Of a DNA stretch of 64,000 nucleotides, positions 1 to 8,342 are shown one piece after another. This DNA is from Rhodopseudomonas palustris (GTDB lineage: Bacteria > Pseudomonadota > Alphaproteobacteria > Rhizobiales > Xanthobacteraceae). The DNA lies in assembly GCF_034479375.1 (NCBI RefSeq), contig NZ_CP140155.1:4998501-5062500 (forward strand). Direction: 5' to 3'. Position 1 is the stretch's first letter, and each line of letters opens with the position of its first letter. A program made the translations under genes and the position numbers. A model generated the notes under the pieces. It saw nothing but the letters and a program-made list of their open reading frames with translations. It ran no database searches and was not told where the DNA came from.

Positions 1-143
1 TCCGGGGCGCGCGAAGCGCGAACCCGGAATCCATAACCCCTGCGCTGTCAAAAAGTGCATGGCGCATCCACGCCGTGCTTATGCTGCGAGTCCAGGGGCT
101 ATGGATTCCGGGTTCGCGAGCTGCGCTCGCGCCCCGGAATGAC
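1..143. repeat. Palindromic repeat, family A (left arm cut by window edge)
   Basis: The first bases read as the arm of a long inverted repeat (ccggggcgc ... gaacccggaat). The right arm ends with gccccggaatgac at 131-143. The same arms recur at 8205-8319, 14881-14996, 17233-17332, 44374-44483 and 52418-52512. It lies downstream of prmB on the minus strand and has no coding potential of its own. Confidence 0.8.
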
Positions 144-172
144 AACGATGGGAGGTGCGCGGAGGTGAAAGT

Positions 173-1240
173 CTACAGATCCGCGGCGGCGATCCAGAAC
201 ACTTCGCCGTCGGACTCTTCGCTGTCGAGCCACAGCAGCGGCAGATGCGGGAAGTCCTGTTCGATCGCAGGGCGGCAGCGGCCGACTTCGCACAGCAGGC
301 CGCCGTCTTGCGTCAGATGCTGCTTCGCCTCGGCGAGAATCCGGCGGATGATATCGAGGCCGTCGTCGCCGCCGTCGAACGCCATCGCCGGTTCGGCGCG
401 GCATTCGGCCGGCAGATTCGCCATGCCGTCGGCATCGACATAAGGCGGGTTGGTGATGATCAGATCGTAGCGCGCGTCCTGCAGCAGCGGCGCGAACAGG
501 TCGCCGTGATGCAGCGTCAGCCGCTCGCCGAGGCCGTGATCGGCGACGTTGCGGGTTGCGACCGCGAGCGCATCCTCCGACAGATCGACGGCATCGACGA
601 CCGCGTTGGGAAAGCTGCGCGCCGCGAGAATCGCGAGACAGCCCGAGCCGGTGCATAGATCGAGCACGCGCTCGACCGCTTCCGGATCGCCGATCAGCGA
701 GGTCTCGCCGCCGTCGAAATGCAAGTCGAGCAGTTCGCCGATGTAGGAGCGCGGCACGATCACGCGTTCGTCGACATAGAACGGCACGCCGCGCATGTAG
801 ATCTTGTTGACGAGATAGGCCGACGGGAGACGCGTGGTGATGCGGCGCTCGATCAGATGGAGAATCCCAACCGCCTCGTGATCGGTGACGCGCGCGGTGG
901 CGAACATCTCGAACTGGTCGGGATGCAGATGCAGCGCTTCGCCGATTAGGAACACGGCTTCGGCGATCGGATCGGTGGTGCCGTGTGCGAACACCACGCC
1001 GGCTTCGGCGAAGCGGCTCACGGCGAAGCGGACGAAGTCGAGCAGGCTGACCAGTTCGCCCGGAAACATCGCGTAGGGGTCTGTTTCGAGATCCAGCGGC
1101 ATTGCTACGGCGACGCGGCGCTTCGCCGGTCGGTCGTCGTCAGCGGAGGCCGGAGTGGCTTTGGCCGCGGAGCGCGGCCTGGCAGGCCGCTTTGCCGGCG
1201 TCCTCTTCTTCGCGGCTTTCGCCTTCGCCTTTTTCGCCAT
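173..1240 (-). CDS. prmB: Ribosomal protein L3 N5-glutamine methyltransferase (PrmB)
   Basis: Predicted SAM-dependent methylation of a glutamine in ribosomal protein uL3. The 355-aa protein has a Lys/Ala-rich basic extension of about 40 residues, then the PrmB helical domain. The family marker VPRS lies at about 162-165. SAM motif I (LDLCTGSGC) is near 194-202, and the glutamine-methylase motif NPPY is at about 264-267. The VPRS context argues for PrmB rather than PrmC/HemK. I start it at the ATG at 1240, which overlaps the moaE stop by one base (TGATG) and has AAGGA just upstream. An ATG at 1255 is the alternative and would add five residues. It is last in the pgsA-moaD-moaE-prmB run. Confidence 0.9.
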   Translation of the reverse strand: MAKKAKAKAAKKRTPAKRPARPRSAAKATPASADDDRPAKRRVAVAMPLDLETDPYAMFPGELVSLLDFVRFAVSRFAEAGVVFAHGTTDPIAEAVFLIGEALHLHPDQFEMFATARVTDHEAVGILHLIERRITTRLPSAYLVNKIYMRGVPFYVDERVIVPRSYIGELLDLHFDGGETSLIGDPEAVERVLDLCTGSGCLAILAARSFPNAVVDAVDLSEDALAVATRNVADHGLGERLTLHHGDLFAPLLQDARYDLIITNPPYVDADGMANLPAECRAEPAMAFDGGDDGLDIIRRILAEAKQHLTQDGGLLCEVGRCRPAIEQDFPHLPLLWLDSEESDGEVFWIAAADL

Positions 1241-1707
1241 CAGTCCTTGCTCCATCGCGCCGCGGCCGCGTCGTCGCGGTCGTGCGCCTCGACCCAGCGC
1301 GTGCCGTCGGCGCGCTCCTCGCGCTTCCAGAACGGCGCGTTGGCCTTCAGATAATCCATCAGGAATTCGGCTGCGGCGAATGCAGCCTGGCGGTGCGACG
1401 ACGCGGCCAGCACCAGCACGATGTTGTCGCCCGGCAGCATCCGGCCGACGCGGTGGACGATGGTCAGCGCGGTCACCGGCCAGCGCTTCACGGCTTCGGC
1501 GGCGTGGCGGCCGATCTCGTCTTCGGCCATGCCGGGATAGTGCTCGAGCGTCAATGCCGCGACGGCATCATCGCCTTCGGCGCCGCGGCAGATGCCGCTG
1601 AAGCTCACCACCGCGCCGATATCGGTGCGGCCGGCGGTGATCGCCGCGATCTCGGCGGCGATGTCGAAATCGGCGTCCTGAATGCGGATCGTCACCGGAA
1701 CGGTCAT
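1240..1707 (-). CDS. moaE: Molybdopterin synthase large (catalytic) subunit MoaE
   Basis: This is the large subunit of molybdopterin synthase, which turns precursor Z into molybdopterin using sulfur carried on the MoaD C-terminus. The 155-aa length is normal. Residues matching the known catalytic set are visible: R41, H106-R107, and K121 and K128 in the LKANAPFWKRE stretch. The gene starts 24 bp after the moaD stop, and its own stop overlaps the prmB start, so moaD, moaE and prmB look co-transcribed. The last 15 residues are a low-complexity tail rich in Ala and Asp. Confidence 0.95.
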   Translation of the reverse strand: MTVPVTIRIQDADFDIAAEIAAITAGRTDIGAVVSFSGICRGAEGDDAVAALTLEHYPGMAEDEIGRHAAEAVKRWPVTALTIVHRVGRMLPGDNIVLVLAASSHRQAAFAAAEFLMDYLKANAPFWKREERADGTRWVEAHDRDDAAAARWSKD

Positions 1708-1731
1708 CGGATCATCCCGTGCGCGGTGCGC

Positions 1732-1983
1732 TCAGCCGCCGGTCATCGGCGGGAAAAAGGCGACCTCGCGGGCGCCCGCGATCGGCGTTTCGGGGCGCAC
1801 ATGGGTGCGGTCGAGCGCGGTGCGGATCACGCCCGGCTTTTCGAACGCGAAGGCGTAGCCTTCGCCACGCGCCGACAGCCAGCTGATCAGATCGGACACG
1901 GTCGCGACCTCGGCCGGCGGCTCGATGGTTTCCTCGTCGAGGCCGACCCGCTCGCGGACCCAGGCGAAATACTTCACCTTCAT
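1732..1983 (-). CDS. moaD: Molybdopterin synthase sulfur carrier subunit MoaD
   Basis: An 83-aa ubiquitin-fold sulfur carrier that partners with MoaE. It ends in the required Gly-Gly (PPMTGG), which is adenylated and thiocarboxylated by MoeB-type enzymes. The start ATG at 1983 overlaps the pgsA stop (ATGA), so translation is probably coupled. Reading further upstream in the same frame gives a longer open frame, but that part overlaps pgsA and does not look like MoaD. Confidence 0.93.
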   Translation of the reverse strand: MKVKYFAWVRERVGLDEETIEPPAEVATVSDLISWLSARGEGYAFAFEKPGVIRTALDRTHVRPETPIAGAREVAFFPPMTGG

Positions 1984-2603
1984 CGCGAATCCTCTTCGAT
2001 CAGGTGATGGATGCCGGCGCGGAAATAGTCGTAGCCGGTGTACATCGTCACCAGCGCGGAAATCCACAGCAGGGCCAGGCCGATCTGGGTGGTGTAGGGC
2101 AGTACCTCGTCGCCGGCGTCGCCGGCGAGCAGGAAGCCGATCGCCACCAATTGCACCGTGGTCTTCCATTTCGCCAGCTTGGTGACCGGAACGCTGACCC
2201 GCAATGCGGCGAGATATTCCCGCAGGCCGGACACCAGGATCTCGCGGCACAGGATCACGATCGCGGCCCACAGCGTCCAGCCGTGGATGATGCCGTCGGC
2301 GGCGAGCATCAGCAGGCAGGATGCTACCAGCAGCTTGTCGGCGATCGGGTCGAGCATCCGGCCGAACGCCGAGTGCTGGTCCCAGATCCGGGCGTAATAG
2401 CCGTCGAGGAAGTCGGTGATCGCCGCGGCAATGAACACCGCCAGAGCGACCCAGCGCAGCGCGAGCGGGCCGCCCATGATCGACTGCGCATAGATGCAGC
2501 CGACCACGACCGGAATCGCCGCGATACGGGCATAGGTCAGGATATTCGGAAGCGTCAGCGACTTCGCTCCGCGCGTCGGCACCCTGGTCGAAACATCGTT
2601 CAT
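1980..2603 (-). CDS. pgsA: CDP-diacylglycerol--glycerol-3-phosphate 3-phosphatidyltransferase
   Basis: This integral membrane enzyme makes phosphatidylglycerol phosphate, the committed step to phosphatidylglycerol and cardiolipin. The 207-aa protein carries the complete CDP-alcohol phosphatidyltransferase signature: D67-G68, A71-R72, G81, D85 and D89, with spacing DG-x2-AR-x8-G-x3-D-x3-D. Several hydrophobic segments surround it. I start at the Met beginning MNDVSTRV. An in-frame Met 14 codons upstream adds residues atypical of the family. It leads the four-gene run with moaD, moaE and prmB, an unusual functional mix held together by overlaps. Confidence 0.93.
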   Translation of the reverse strand: MNDVSTRVPTRGAKSLTLPNILTYARIAAIPVVVGCIYAQSIMGGPLALRWVALAVFIAAAITDFLDGYYARIWDQHSAFGRMLDPIADKLLVASCLLMLAADGIIHGWTLWAAIVILCREILVSGLREYLAALRVSVPVTKLAKWKTTVQLVAIGFLLAGDAGDEVLPYTTQIGLALLWISALVTMYTGYDYFRAGIHHLIEEDSR

Positions 2604-2730
2604 CAAACTTACCAATACTGCCCGCGCCGGAAGGTCAACTCCCACGAAGGCGCCCTCCGATCCGTATCAGGAAAAGGTGAAATCCGCATGGTCTGGATCG
2701 TCCCGGTCCGCAGCCGACTTTGGTCGGGCT

Positions 2731-4818
2731 TCAGCCCGGGCCCGGGTGAAAGAAATCGAAGATCCGGCGGGCGCTTTCGGCGCTGATGCCGGGAACCTTG
2801 CCGAGGTCGCCGAGCGAGGCGCGCTCGATCTCCTTCAGGGTGCCGAAATGGTGCAACAGCGCGCGCTTGCGCGACGGGCCGATGCCGGGGATTTCCTGTA
2901 GGCCGGCCTCGCGGATGTCCTTCTTGCGTAGCTTGCGGTGCGAGCCGATCACGAAGCGGTGCGCCTCGTCGCGTAGCCGCTGGATGAAATACAGCACCGG
3001 GTCGCGTGGCTCGAGCTTGATCGCCTCGCGCTCCGGCATGAACAGCGTTTCGCGGCCGGCGTCGCGATCCGGCCCCTTGGCGACGCCGAGCAGCGTCACC
3101 TCGGTCTCCAGGCCGAGCTCGGCCAGCACGCCGCGCGCGGCGTTGAGCTGGCCGCGGCCGCCGTCGATGATCACCAGGTCGGGCCATAGCGGTGTCTCGT
3201 CGTCGTTCGGCTTCGCGGCATCGCCCTCGGCTTTCGCTGCCGCCAGCCGCTTGAACCGCCGCTCCAGCACCTCGCGCATCATCGCGTAGTCGTCGCCCGG
3301 GGTGAGGCCTTCGGAGCGGATGTTGAACTTGCGGTACTGGTTCTTGATGAAGCCGTCCGGACCGGCGACGATCATCGCGCCGACCGCGTTGGTGCCCTGG
3401 ATGTGGCTGTTGTCGTAGACCTCGATCCGCTGCGGCGGCTTCGCGAGTCCCAGCGTGGTGGCGAGGCCCTGCAGCAGTCTCGTCTGGGTCGCGGTGTCGG
3501 CGAGCTTACGGCCGAGCGCCTCGCGCGCATTGGTCAGCGCGTGCGCCACCAGCTCCTTCTTCTCGCCGCGCTTCGGCGTCGAGATCTCGACCTTGTGGCC
3601 GGCCTTGATGCACAGCGCATCGGCCAAGAGCGCGCAGTCCTCGATGTCGTGCGACAGCAGGATCAGCTTCGGCGGCGGCTTGTCGTCGTAGAATTGCGCC
3701 AGGAACGACGCCAGCACTTCCTCCGGCGTGAAAGACTTCTCGGCGCGCGGGAAGTAGGCGCGGTTGCCCCAGTTCTGCCCGGTGCGGAAGAAGAACACCT
3801 CGACGCAGGAATAGCCGCCCTCCTGATAGATCGCGAACACGTCGGCTTCCTCGACGGTGCGCGGGTTGATGCCCTGCTGGGACTGGATCGCCGACAGCGC
3901 CGCCAGGCGGTCGCGATACAGCGCGGCGGTCTCGAATTCGAGCTCGTTCGAGGCCTTCTCCATCTCGACGGCGAGTTCCTGTTTCACCGCCCGGCTGCGG
4001 CCGGACAAGAAGTCCTTCGCCTCGCGCACCAGTTCGGTGTAGCCGGGAAAATCGACCTCGCCGGTGCACGGCCCGGCGCATCGGCGGATTTGATACAGCA
4101 GGCAGGGCCGGGTGCGGCTTTCGAAGAACGAATCGGTGCACGACCTCACCAGGAACGCGCGTTGCAGCGCCGTGATGGTGCGGTTGACCGCGCCGACCGA
4201 GGCGAACGGGCCGAAATAGCGGCCGGGCCTGTTCTGCGCGCCGCGGTGCTTGAGGATCTGCGGCGCCCAATGGTCGCCGGTGATCAGAATGTAGGGAAAC
4301 GACTTGTCGTCGCGCAGCAGCACGTTGAAGCGCGGGCGGAGCTGCTTGATCAGATTGGCTTCGAGCAGCAGCGCCTCGGTCTCGGTCGCCGTCGAAACGA
4401 TCTCGACCGTGACGGTGGCGGCGATCATCCGCGCGATCCGCATCACGTGCCCGGTCGGCCGCGCATAGGACGACAGCCGCTTCTTCACGTTCTTGGCCTT
4501 GCCGACATAGAGCACGTCGTGCGCGGCGTTCAGCATCCGGTAGACGCCGGGCGAGGTCGGCGCCAGCCGCACTGCCTGCTCGATCGCGGCGCGGCCGACC
4601 GCCAGCGGGCCGTCGGCCGGCTCGGCGCTGTCGTCCTCGATCTCCGGCAGGCGCGCCTCGTCGTCCTCGTCCACCGTCAGTTCGGCGGTCGCGGTGTCGA
4701 TGTCCTGCGCGGCGGGCGCGGGGTGCGGCGTCAGTTCGGGCGAGACCGGCGATGGGGATTCGGTATCGGCAAGCGGCGCGGCCGCCGTGTCGCGGGTCTC
4801 GGCGGGGTCTTGATTCAT
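2731..4818 (-). CDS. uvrC: Excinuclease ABC subunit C (UvrC)
   Basis: Dual-incision endonuclease of nucleotide excision repair, acting with UvrA and UvrB. The 695-aa protein has an acidic, disordered N-terminal extension of about 80 residues. A GIY-YIG nuclease domain follows (GVY at about 91-93, YVG at about 104-106), then the Cys cluster [12 protein letters not shown], a UVR helical motif, the RNase H-like UvrC domain (DGGRGQL region), and two C-terminal helix-hairpin-helix motifs ([13 protein letters not shown] and [12 protein letters not shown]). The 128-bp gap to pgsA suggests its own transcript or a loose operon. The extension makes it longer than E. coli UvrC. Confidence 0.97.
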   Translation of the reverse strand: MNQDPAETRDTAAAPLADTESPSPVSPELTPHPAPAAQDIDTATAELTVDEDDEARLPEIEDDSAEPADGPLAVGRAAIEQAVRLAPTSPGVYRMLNAAHDVLYVGKAKNVKKRLSSYARPTGHVMRIARMIAATVTVEIVSTATETEALLLEANLIKQLRPRFNVLLRDDKSFPYILITGDHWAPQILKHRGAQNRPGRYFGPFASVGAVNRTITALQRAFLVRSCTDSFFESRTRPCLLYQIRRCAGPCTGEVDFPGYTELVREAKDFLSGRSRAVKQELAVEMEKASNELEFETAALYRDRLAALSAIQSQQGINPRTVEEADVFAIYQEGGYSCVEVFFFRTGQNWGNRAYFPRAEKSFTPEEVLASFLAQFYDDKPPPKLILLSHDIEDCALLADALCIKAGHKVEISTPKRGEKKELVAHALTNAREALGRKLADTATQTRLLQGLATTLGLAKPPQRIEVYDNSHIQGTNAVGAMIVAGPDGFIKNQYRKFNIRSEGLTPGDDYAMMREVLERRFKRLAAAKAEGDAAKPNDDETPLWPDLVIIDGGRGQLNAARGVLAELGLETEVTLLGVAKGPDRDAGRETLFMPEREAIKLEPRDPVLYFIQRLRDEAHRFVIGSHRKLRKKDIREAGLQEIPGIGPSRKRALLHHFGTLKEIERASLGDLGKVPGISAESARRIFDFFHPGPG

Positions 4819-5120
4819 GGTCCTAAATTAGGCGTTCGGCGTGGTCGGTGCCAGCGGCACGCGGCCGGAACCCACATCGCGTTGCCATCCCGCCGGGGCG
4901 ACGATTTTTCGCCACAGCCCGTGAATTAAGCTCTCGTTAAGAATGCGATCTGGAACCGCCAGCCGATTAACAACCGCTTAACTTAAAACTCTCGATAAAT
5001 CTTACCGGAAAAGAGTGGAAATCCGTAACCATCCGGATCGCTTTTTTCGTCGGCCGCGTGTGGCCGAGGGCTGGACGGACGGCGCGCGCAAGCAGCGTCC
5101 CTGCCGTCGAGGAGAGTAAG
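4819..5120. other. Intergenic region between divergent uvrC and the outer-membrane protein gene
   Basis: This gap is about 300 bp long and has no gene of its own. The part nearest the outer-membrane protein gene (about 4925-5010) is clearly richer in A+T than its surroundings and repeats ttaa (gttaa, attaa, cttaa), as a promoter region would. I see no convincing -35/-10 pair or operator. The ribosome site GGAGAG for the downstream gene is at about 5111-5116. Confidence 0.5.
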
Positions 5121-5744
5121 ATGCGCAAACTTGCGATGGCCGCGGCGACCGTACTCGCCGCAACTGGATCGACGGCGCAGGCGGCGGATATGGGCTACTA
5201 CCGCTCGCAGACGCCCTACACCGTCAATCAGCCGCTGAATGCCTTCAGTTGGGCGGGGCCGTATCTGGGCGGCAACCTCGGCTATGCGTTCGGCAACGTC
5301 ACCAATAACATCACCAACCCGTCGGGTTTCAGCGGTGGTGTTCAGGGCGGCTACAATTGGCAGAGCGGCAACATCGTGTTCGGCCTCGAGGGTGATATTC
5401 AGTTCTCGACCGCCGAGGACACCTTCGCGCCCTACAAGTTCTCGAACCCCTGGTTCGGGACTGCGCGCGGCCGCGTCGGCTATGCGATGAACGACATTCT
5501 GCTGTACGCGACCGGCGGTCTCGCCTTCGGTCAGTTGAAGGGCCAAAATCTGCTGTCTTCGGAGAGCCACAGTTCGGCGGGCTGGACCGTCGGCGCCGGC
5601 GCCGAATTCGCTTTCGCGCCGAAGCTCAGCGCCAAGGTCGAGTATCTCTACGGCAGCCTGTCGACCAACAATTTCTTCATCACCGGCAACCCGAACGGCT
5701 ACAATTTCGGCCTCGTCCGCGCCGGCATCAACTATCACTTCTAA
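5121..5744 (+). CDS. Outer-membrane beta-barrel protein, Omp25/porin-like
   Basis: A 207-aa outer-membrane protein of the small OmpA-like beta-barrel type common in Rhizobiales (Omp25, RopB and Omp31 relatives). It has a Sec signal peptide (MRKLAMAAATVLAATGSTAQA) with cleavage expected after AQA. A short linker follows, then alternating aromatic/hydrophobic strands beginning WAGPYLGGNLGYAFG and ending in a terminal aromatic (INYHF), the usual BAM recognition signal. The start ATG at 5121 is preceded by GGAGAG. Codons upstream in frame do not belong to a signal peptide. A strong hairpin terminator follows, so it is a single-gene unit. The exact function is unknown. Confidence 0.88.
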   Translation: MRKLAMAAATVLAATGSTAQAADMGYYRSQTPYTVNQPLNAFSWAGPYLGGNLGYAFGNVTNNITNPSGFSGGVQGGYNWQSGNIVFGLEGDIQFSTAEDTFAPYKFSNPWFGTARGRVGYAMNDILLYATGGLAFGQLKGQNLLSSESHSSAGWTVGAGAEFAFAPKLSAKVEYLYGSLSTNNFFITGNPNGYNFGLVRAGINYHF

Positions 5745-6070
5745 ACGTCGCGACGGAAACCTTCGCGAGCAAGAAACTCGGCGATCATCATTCCCGGCCC
5801 TCGTGGCCGGGATTTTTTTGGCCGGATTTTTGGGGCCTGGCGTATCGGGCATATGCGCCGCGTCTTCGGATGACGCCCGCCCTTTTTCGATCCAACGTCC
5901 AAACGATGGAAGGCAGGGCGTGCGGCGATGGTCGGCGGCCGGCTGACGCACAGGTGATCGACCGCCCCGGCGTCGTATTCTCTACGCCGTTACTGGTAGC
6001 CTCAAAGCCCGTCGCATCGTCGCAATCGTCGCGGCTGCTACGCTCGGTCTTGCCCAGCCGACGACGGCAG
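5745..6070. other. Gap with terminator and a signal-peptide-like open fragment
   Basis: Apart from the terminator at 5792-5819 this holds no complete gene. On the plus strand an open fragment (about 5947-6081) encodes a short cationic stretch followed by a hydrophobic Ala-rich run and a stop. It looks like the N-terminus of an exported protein but has no convincing start codon. It may be a remnant of a lost gene or chance. Confidence 0.35.
5792..5819 (+). terminator. Rho-independent terminator after the outer-membrane protein gene
   Basis: A perfect 8-bp stem (tcccggcc / ggccggga) with a 5-nt loop is followed by a run of seven T. It ends about 50 bp after the stop codon. Confidence 0.9.
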
Positions 6071-6283
6071 CTACGAAATGACCAAATTGACCGCCTTGGG
6101 GCCCTTGCCCTTCTTGTCCGGCTCGACCTCGAACGAAATACGCTGACCTTCGGCCAAATCCTTCAAGCCGGCACGCTCGACCGCAGTAATATGAACAAAT
6201 ACATCGCGGCCGCCGTCATCAGGCTTGATGAATCCGTAGCCACGCTCTCCATTGAAGAACTTCACCGTTCCCGTCATAGGCAT
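6071..6283 (-). CDS. Cold-shock protein, CspA family
   Basis: A 70-aa single cold-shock domain protein that binds single-stranded RNA/DNA and acts as an RNA chaperone. RNP1 (GYGFIKP at about 15-21) and RNP2 (DVFVHI at about 27-32) are both present. RNP1 is preceded by ER rather than the more usual KG, a mild variation. I start at the ATG giving MPMTGTVKFF, because GGGAGG lies about 9 nt upstream. The longer frame begins before that site. A leader of roughly 240 bp without coding potential separates it from rlmJ, consistent with the structured 5' UTRs of csp genes. Confidence 0.93.
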   Translation of the reverse strand: MPMTGTVKFFNGERGYGFIKPDDGGRDVFVHITAVERAGLKDLAEGQRISFEVEPDKKGKGPKAVNLVIS

Positions 6284-6547
6284 TCCGGAAACTCCCTCCC
6301 GCATGCTTTCCGTCGCGCGCCGGCGCGTCGGTGCGACCTGGCAAATGCGCTGCCGGAAAGCTCGGCCGAGGGCTGGGCCTGCTGATCGTCGCAGGTCCGA
6401 GGTAGTACGGCCTTGTCACTCCGCCGCCCCCATTCGCGGAAGCAGAACGTAAAGCCAGTCCAATGGAGTCAGCATAGTACGGATTTGCGCGGATTGACTA
6501 CGCCCCAAATGCGACTTTTCGCGCCAATGAGGTCGCCGCGGGAATCG

Positions 6548-7405
6548 TCACGGTTTTGGTAGCTCGAGCCGGTAACGGCTGACCCCGCCCAGGCCGAGCG
6601 GTCTCTCCAGCTCGGGAAGAACGACTCTCAATTCCGACGCGAGCGTCCAAGGCGGATTGACCACGAGCAACCCGGTCGAAGTCAGCGCGCCGTCCGGTTG
6701 TTGCGGTGCGACGCTGAATTCGAGCCGCAGACATTTGCCGTCGCCGCCGGTGGCAGCGAGGGTTGCGACGCGGTCGGCCAGAGCGTCGGTCGCGCGCCGG
6801 TTCTTCACCGGATACCACAACTGATATATCCCGGTCGGCCATTTCCCGTAAGCGGTGCTGAAACCCTCCGCCAATCGCTCGAATTCGTCCTTCTTTTCGA
6901 AAGACGGATCGATCAGCACCAGACCACGGCGCTCTTTCGGCGGCACGAACGCCGTCAGCGCCTGCCAGCCGTCGAGATCGACCACGCGCGCCTGGGTGTC
7001 GCGGCGCAGCGCATTGATCAGTTGTTTGCGCGCCACCGGATCGAGCTCGCTGGCGACCATGCTGTCCTGCGGCCGCAGCAGGGCGCGGGCGATCAGGGGC
7101 GATCCGGGATAGGCGGTCAGGTCGCGCTGCGGGTTGAAGGCGCGGACGATGTCGAGATACGGCTTGATCAGGCCGCCGGCCTCGTCGGTGAACCGCGCCT
7201 GCATCACCCGGGCGATGCCGGTGACCCATTCGCCGCCGCGGCGGGCTTCGTCCCCGGTGAGGTCGTAGAGCCCGGCGCCGGCATGGCTGTCGATCACCCG
7301 AAACGGCGCCGGTTTCTCCTGCAGATAGGTCAGGATCCGGGCCAGGACGATGTGCTTGATGACGTCGGCGAAATTGCCGGCGTGGAAGGCGTGGCGATAA
7401 TTCAT
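6548..7405 (-). CDS. rlmJ: 23S rRNA (adenine(2030)-N(6))-methyltransferase RlmJ
   Basis: Predicted N6-methylation of A2030 of 23S rRNA. The 285-aa protein begins with the RlmJ hallmark MNYRHAFHAGNFADVIKH. It has the SAM-binding region DSHAGAGLYDL at about 39-49. Its catalytic motif IV reads D166-P-S-F169, where E. coli RlmJ has DPPY, so the middle Pro is Ser and the aromatic is Phe. The ATG at 7405 has AGGGA six bases upstream. An ATG two codons earlier lacks room for a ribosome site. It is monocistronic between a cspA-type gene and a divergent receiver gene. Confidence 0.92.
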   Translation of the reverse strand: MNYRHAFHAGNFADVIKHIVLARILTYLQEKPAPFRVIDSHAGAGLYDLTGDEARRGGEWVTGIARVMQARFTDEAGGLIKPYLDIVRAFNPQRDLTAYPGSPLIARALLRPQDSMVASELDPVARKQLINALRRDTQARVVDLDGWQALTAFVPPKERRGLVLIDPSFEKKDEFERLAEGFSTAYGKWPTGIYQLWYPVKNRRATDALADRVATLAATGGDGKCLRLEFSVAPQQPDGALTSTGLLVVNPPWTLASELRVVLPELERPLGLGGVSRYRLELPKP

Positions 7406-7724
7406 CGGCATTCCCTAGCAGTCGGCTCCCCAGGCCGCCATGGGTGTTCGGGGCGCGGCGCCGGCCACGCCTGCGCCCGTAAGACTACGGGGGACCGGGG
7501 AGGCCGCGCGAAATATGCAGAAAGCCAGCGTCCTGCAATGGTTTCCGCCGCAGCGACCGGGATGCGGCGACGGGCCCCGGTTAACGGGCTGTTTAATCAG
7601 CGGTGCTAGTTCTTGTTCCCGGATGAGGCCGGGCAGTTCGAACGTCGGGTCCTCCTGAGAACCACAATTTAGCCCACCGTTGGGGCGTTTCGGCGCACCG
7701 TTGCGGTGCCCCTGGGAGTTGAAG
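7406..7724. other. Divergent intergenic region rlmJ / cheY-like gene
   Basis: About 320 bp without a gene. It separates divergent rlmJ and the receiver-domain gene and must hold both promoters. Only the ribosome site gggag at 7713-7717 before the receiver gene is distinct. I see no firm promoter or operator match. Confidence 0.4.
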
Positions 7725-8120
7725 ATGGCGGTTGATTTGTCGATGTCGGTCCTGGTGGTGGACGACTACAGCACCATGATCCGGATCATTCGTAATCTTC
7801 TGAAGCAGCTCGGCTTCGAGCATATCGACGACGCCAGCGACGGCTCGGCGGCGCTCGAGAAGATGCGGACCAAGAAGTACGGTCTGGTGATCTCGGACTG
7901 GAACATGGAGCCGATGACCGGCTACGACCTGCTCAAGGAGGTCCGCGCCGACCCCAATCTGTCGCAGACGCCGTTCATCATGATCACGGCGGAATCCAAG
8001 ACCGAGAACGTGATCGCCGCCAAGCGGGCGGGCGTGAACAACTACATCGTCAAGCCGTTCAACGCGGCGACGCTGAAGACCAAGATCGACGCGGTGTTCC
8101 CGGATCACGTCGCGGCGTAA
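7725..8120 (+). CDS. Single-domain response regulator, CheY-like
   Basis: A 131-aa stand-alone receiver with no output domain. The canonical residues are present: acidic pair D13-D14, phospho-acceptor D58, T88 and K110 (VKPF). The sequence around D58 (LVISDWNMEPMTG) is very close to chemotaxis CheY. No kinase or other che genes are nearby, so it is an orphan whose partner must be encoded elsewhere. The start ATG at 7725 follows GGGAG. An upstream in-frame extension has no ribosome site. A hairpin with a T-run follows, so the transcript is probably monocistronic. A role in motility is likely from the CheY type but is inferred. Confidence 0.93.
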   Translation: MAVDLSMSVLVVDDYSTMIRIIRNLLKQLGFEHIDDASDGSAALEKMRTKKYGLVISDWNMEPMTGYDLLKEVRADPNLSQTPFIMITAESKTENVIAAKRAGVNNYIVKPFNAATLKTKIDAVFPDHVAA

Positions 8121-8151
8121 AGCGCTTCGTCTCATCCTGCGGATTTCGAAA

Positions 8152-8177
8152 GCGCGCTCCGAAAGGGGCGCGTTTTT
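8152..8177 (+). terminator. Rho-independent terminator after the cheY-like gene
   Basis: Stem gcgcgctcc / ggggcgcgt (one G:T pair), GAAA loop, then a run of T (tttttgttt). It begins about 30 bp past the stop codon. Confidence 0.8.
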
Positions 8178-8204
8178 GTTTGGGGCGCGGCCGCTCTCAA
8201 CGCC

Positions 8205-8319
8205 GTCATTCCGGGGCGCGCGCAGCGCGAACCCGGAATCTCGAGATGTTCATCCGCGCGCACGTGCAACAACCTCGGGATTCCGGGTTCGCTCGCTGGT
8301 GCGAGCGCCCCGGAATGAC
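8205..8319. repeat. Palindromic repeat, family A
   Basis: Long inverted repeat. The outer arms are gtcattccggggcgc and gcgccccggaatgac, with an inner arm gaacccggaatc and its complement around a variable centre. It sits between convergent genes, just after the cheY terminator. Confidence 0.85.
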
Positions 8320-8342
8320 GTGCCAAATTCAGCGCTGCGTGC

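Noticed and set aside
4983..5951. 322-codon minus-strand open frame across the outer-membrane protein gene
   Set aside because: It is antisense to a gene with a clear signal peptide, ribosome site and terminator. Its translation is low-complexity Arg/Ala-rich, as expected for a GC-rich shadow frame.
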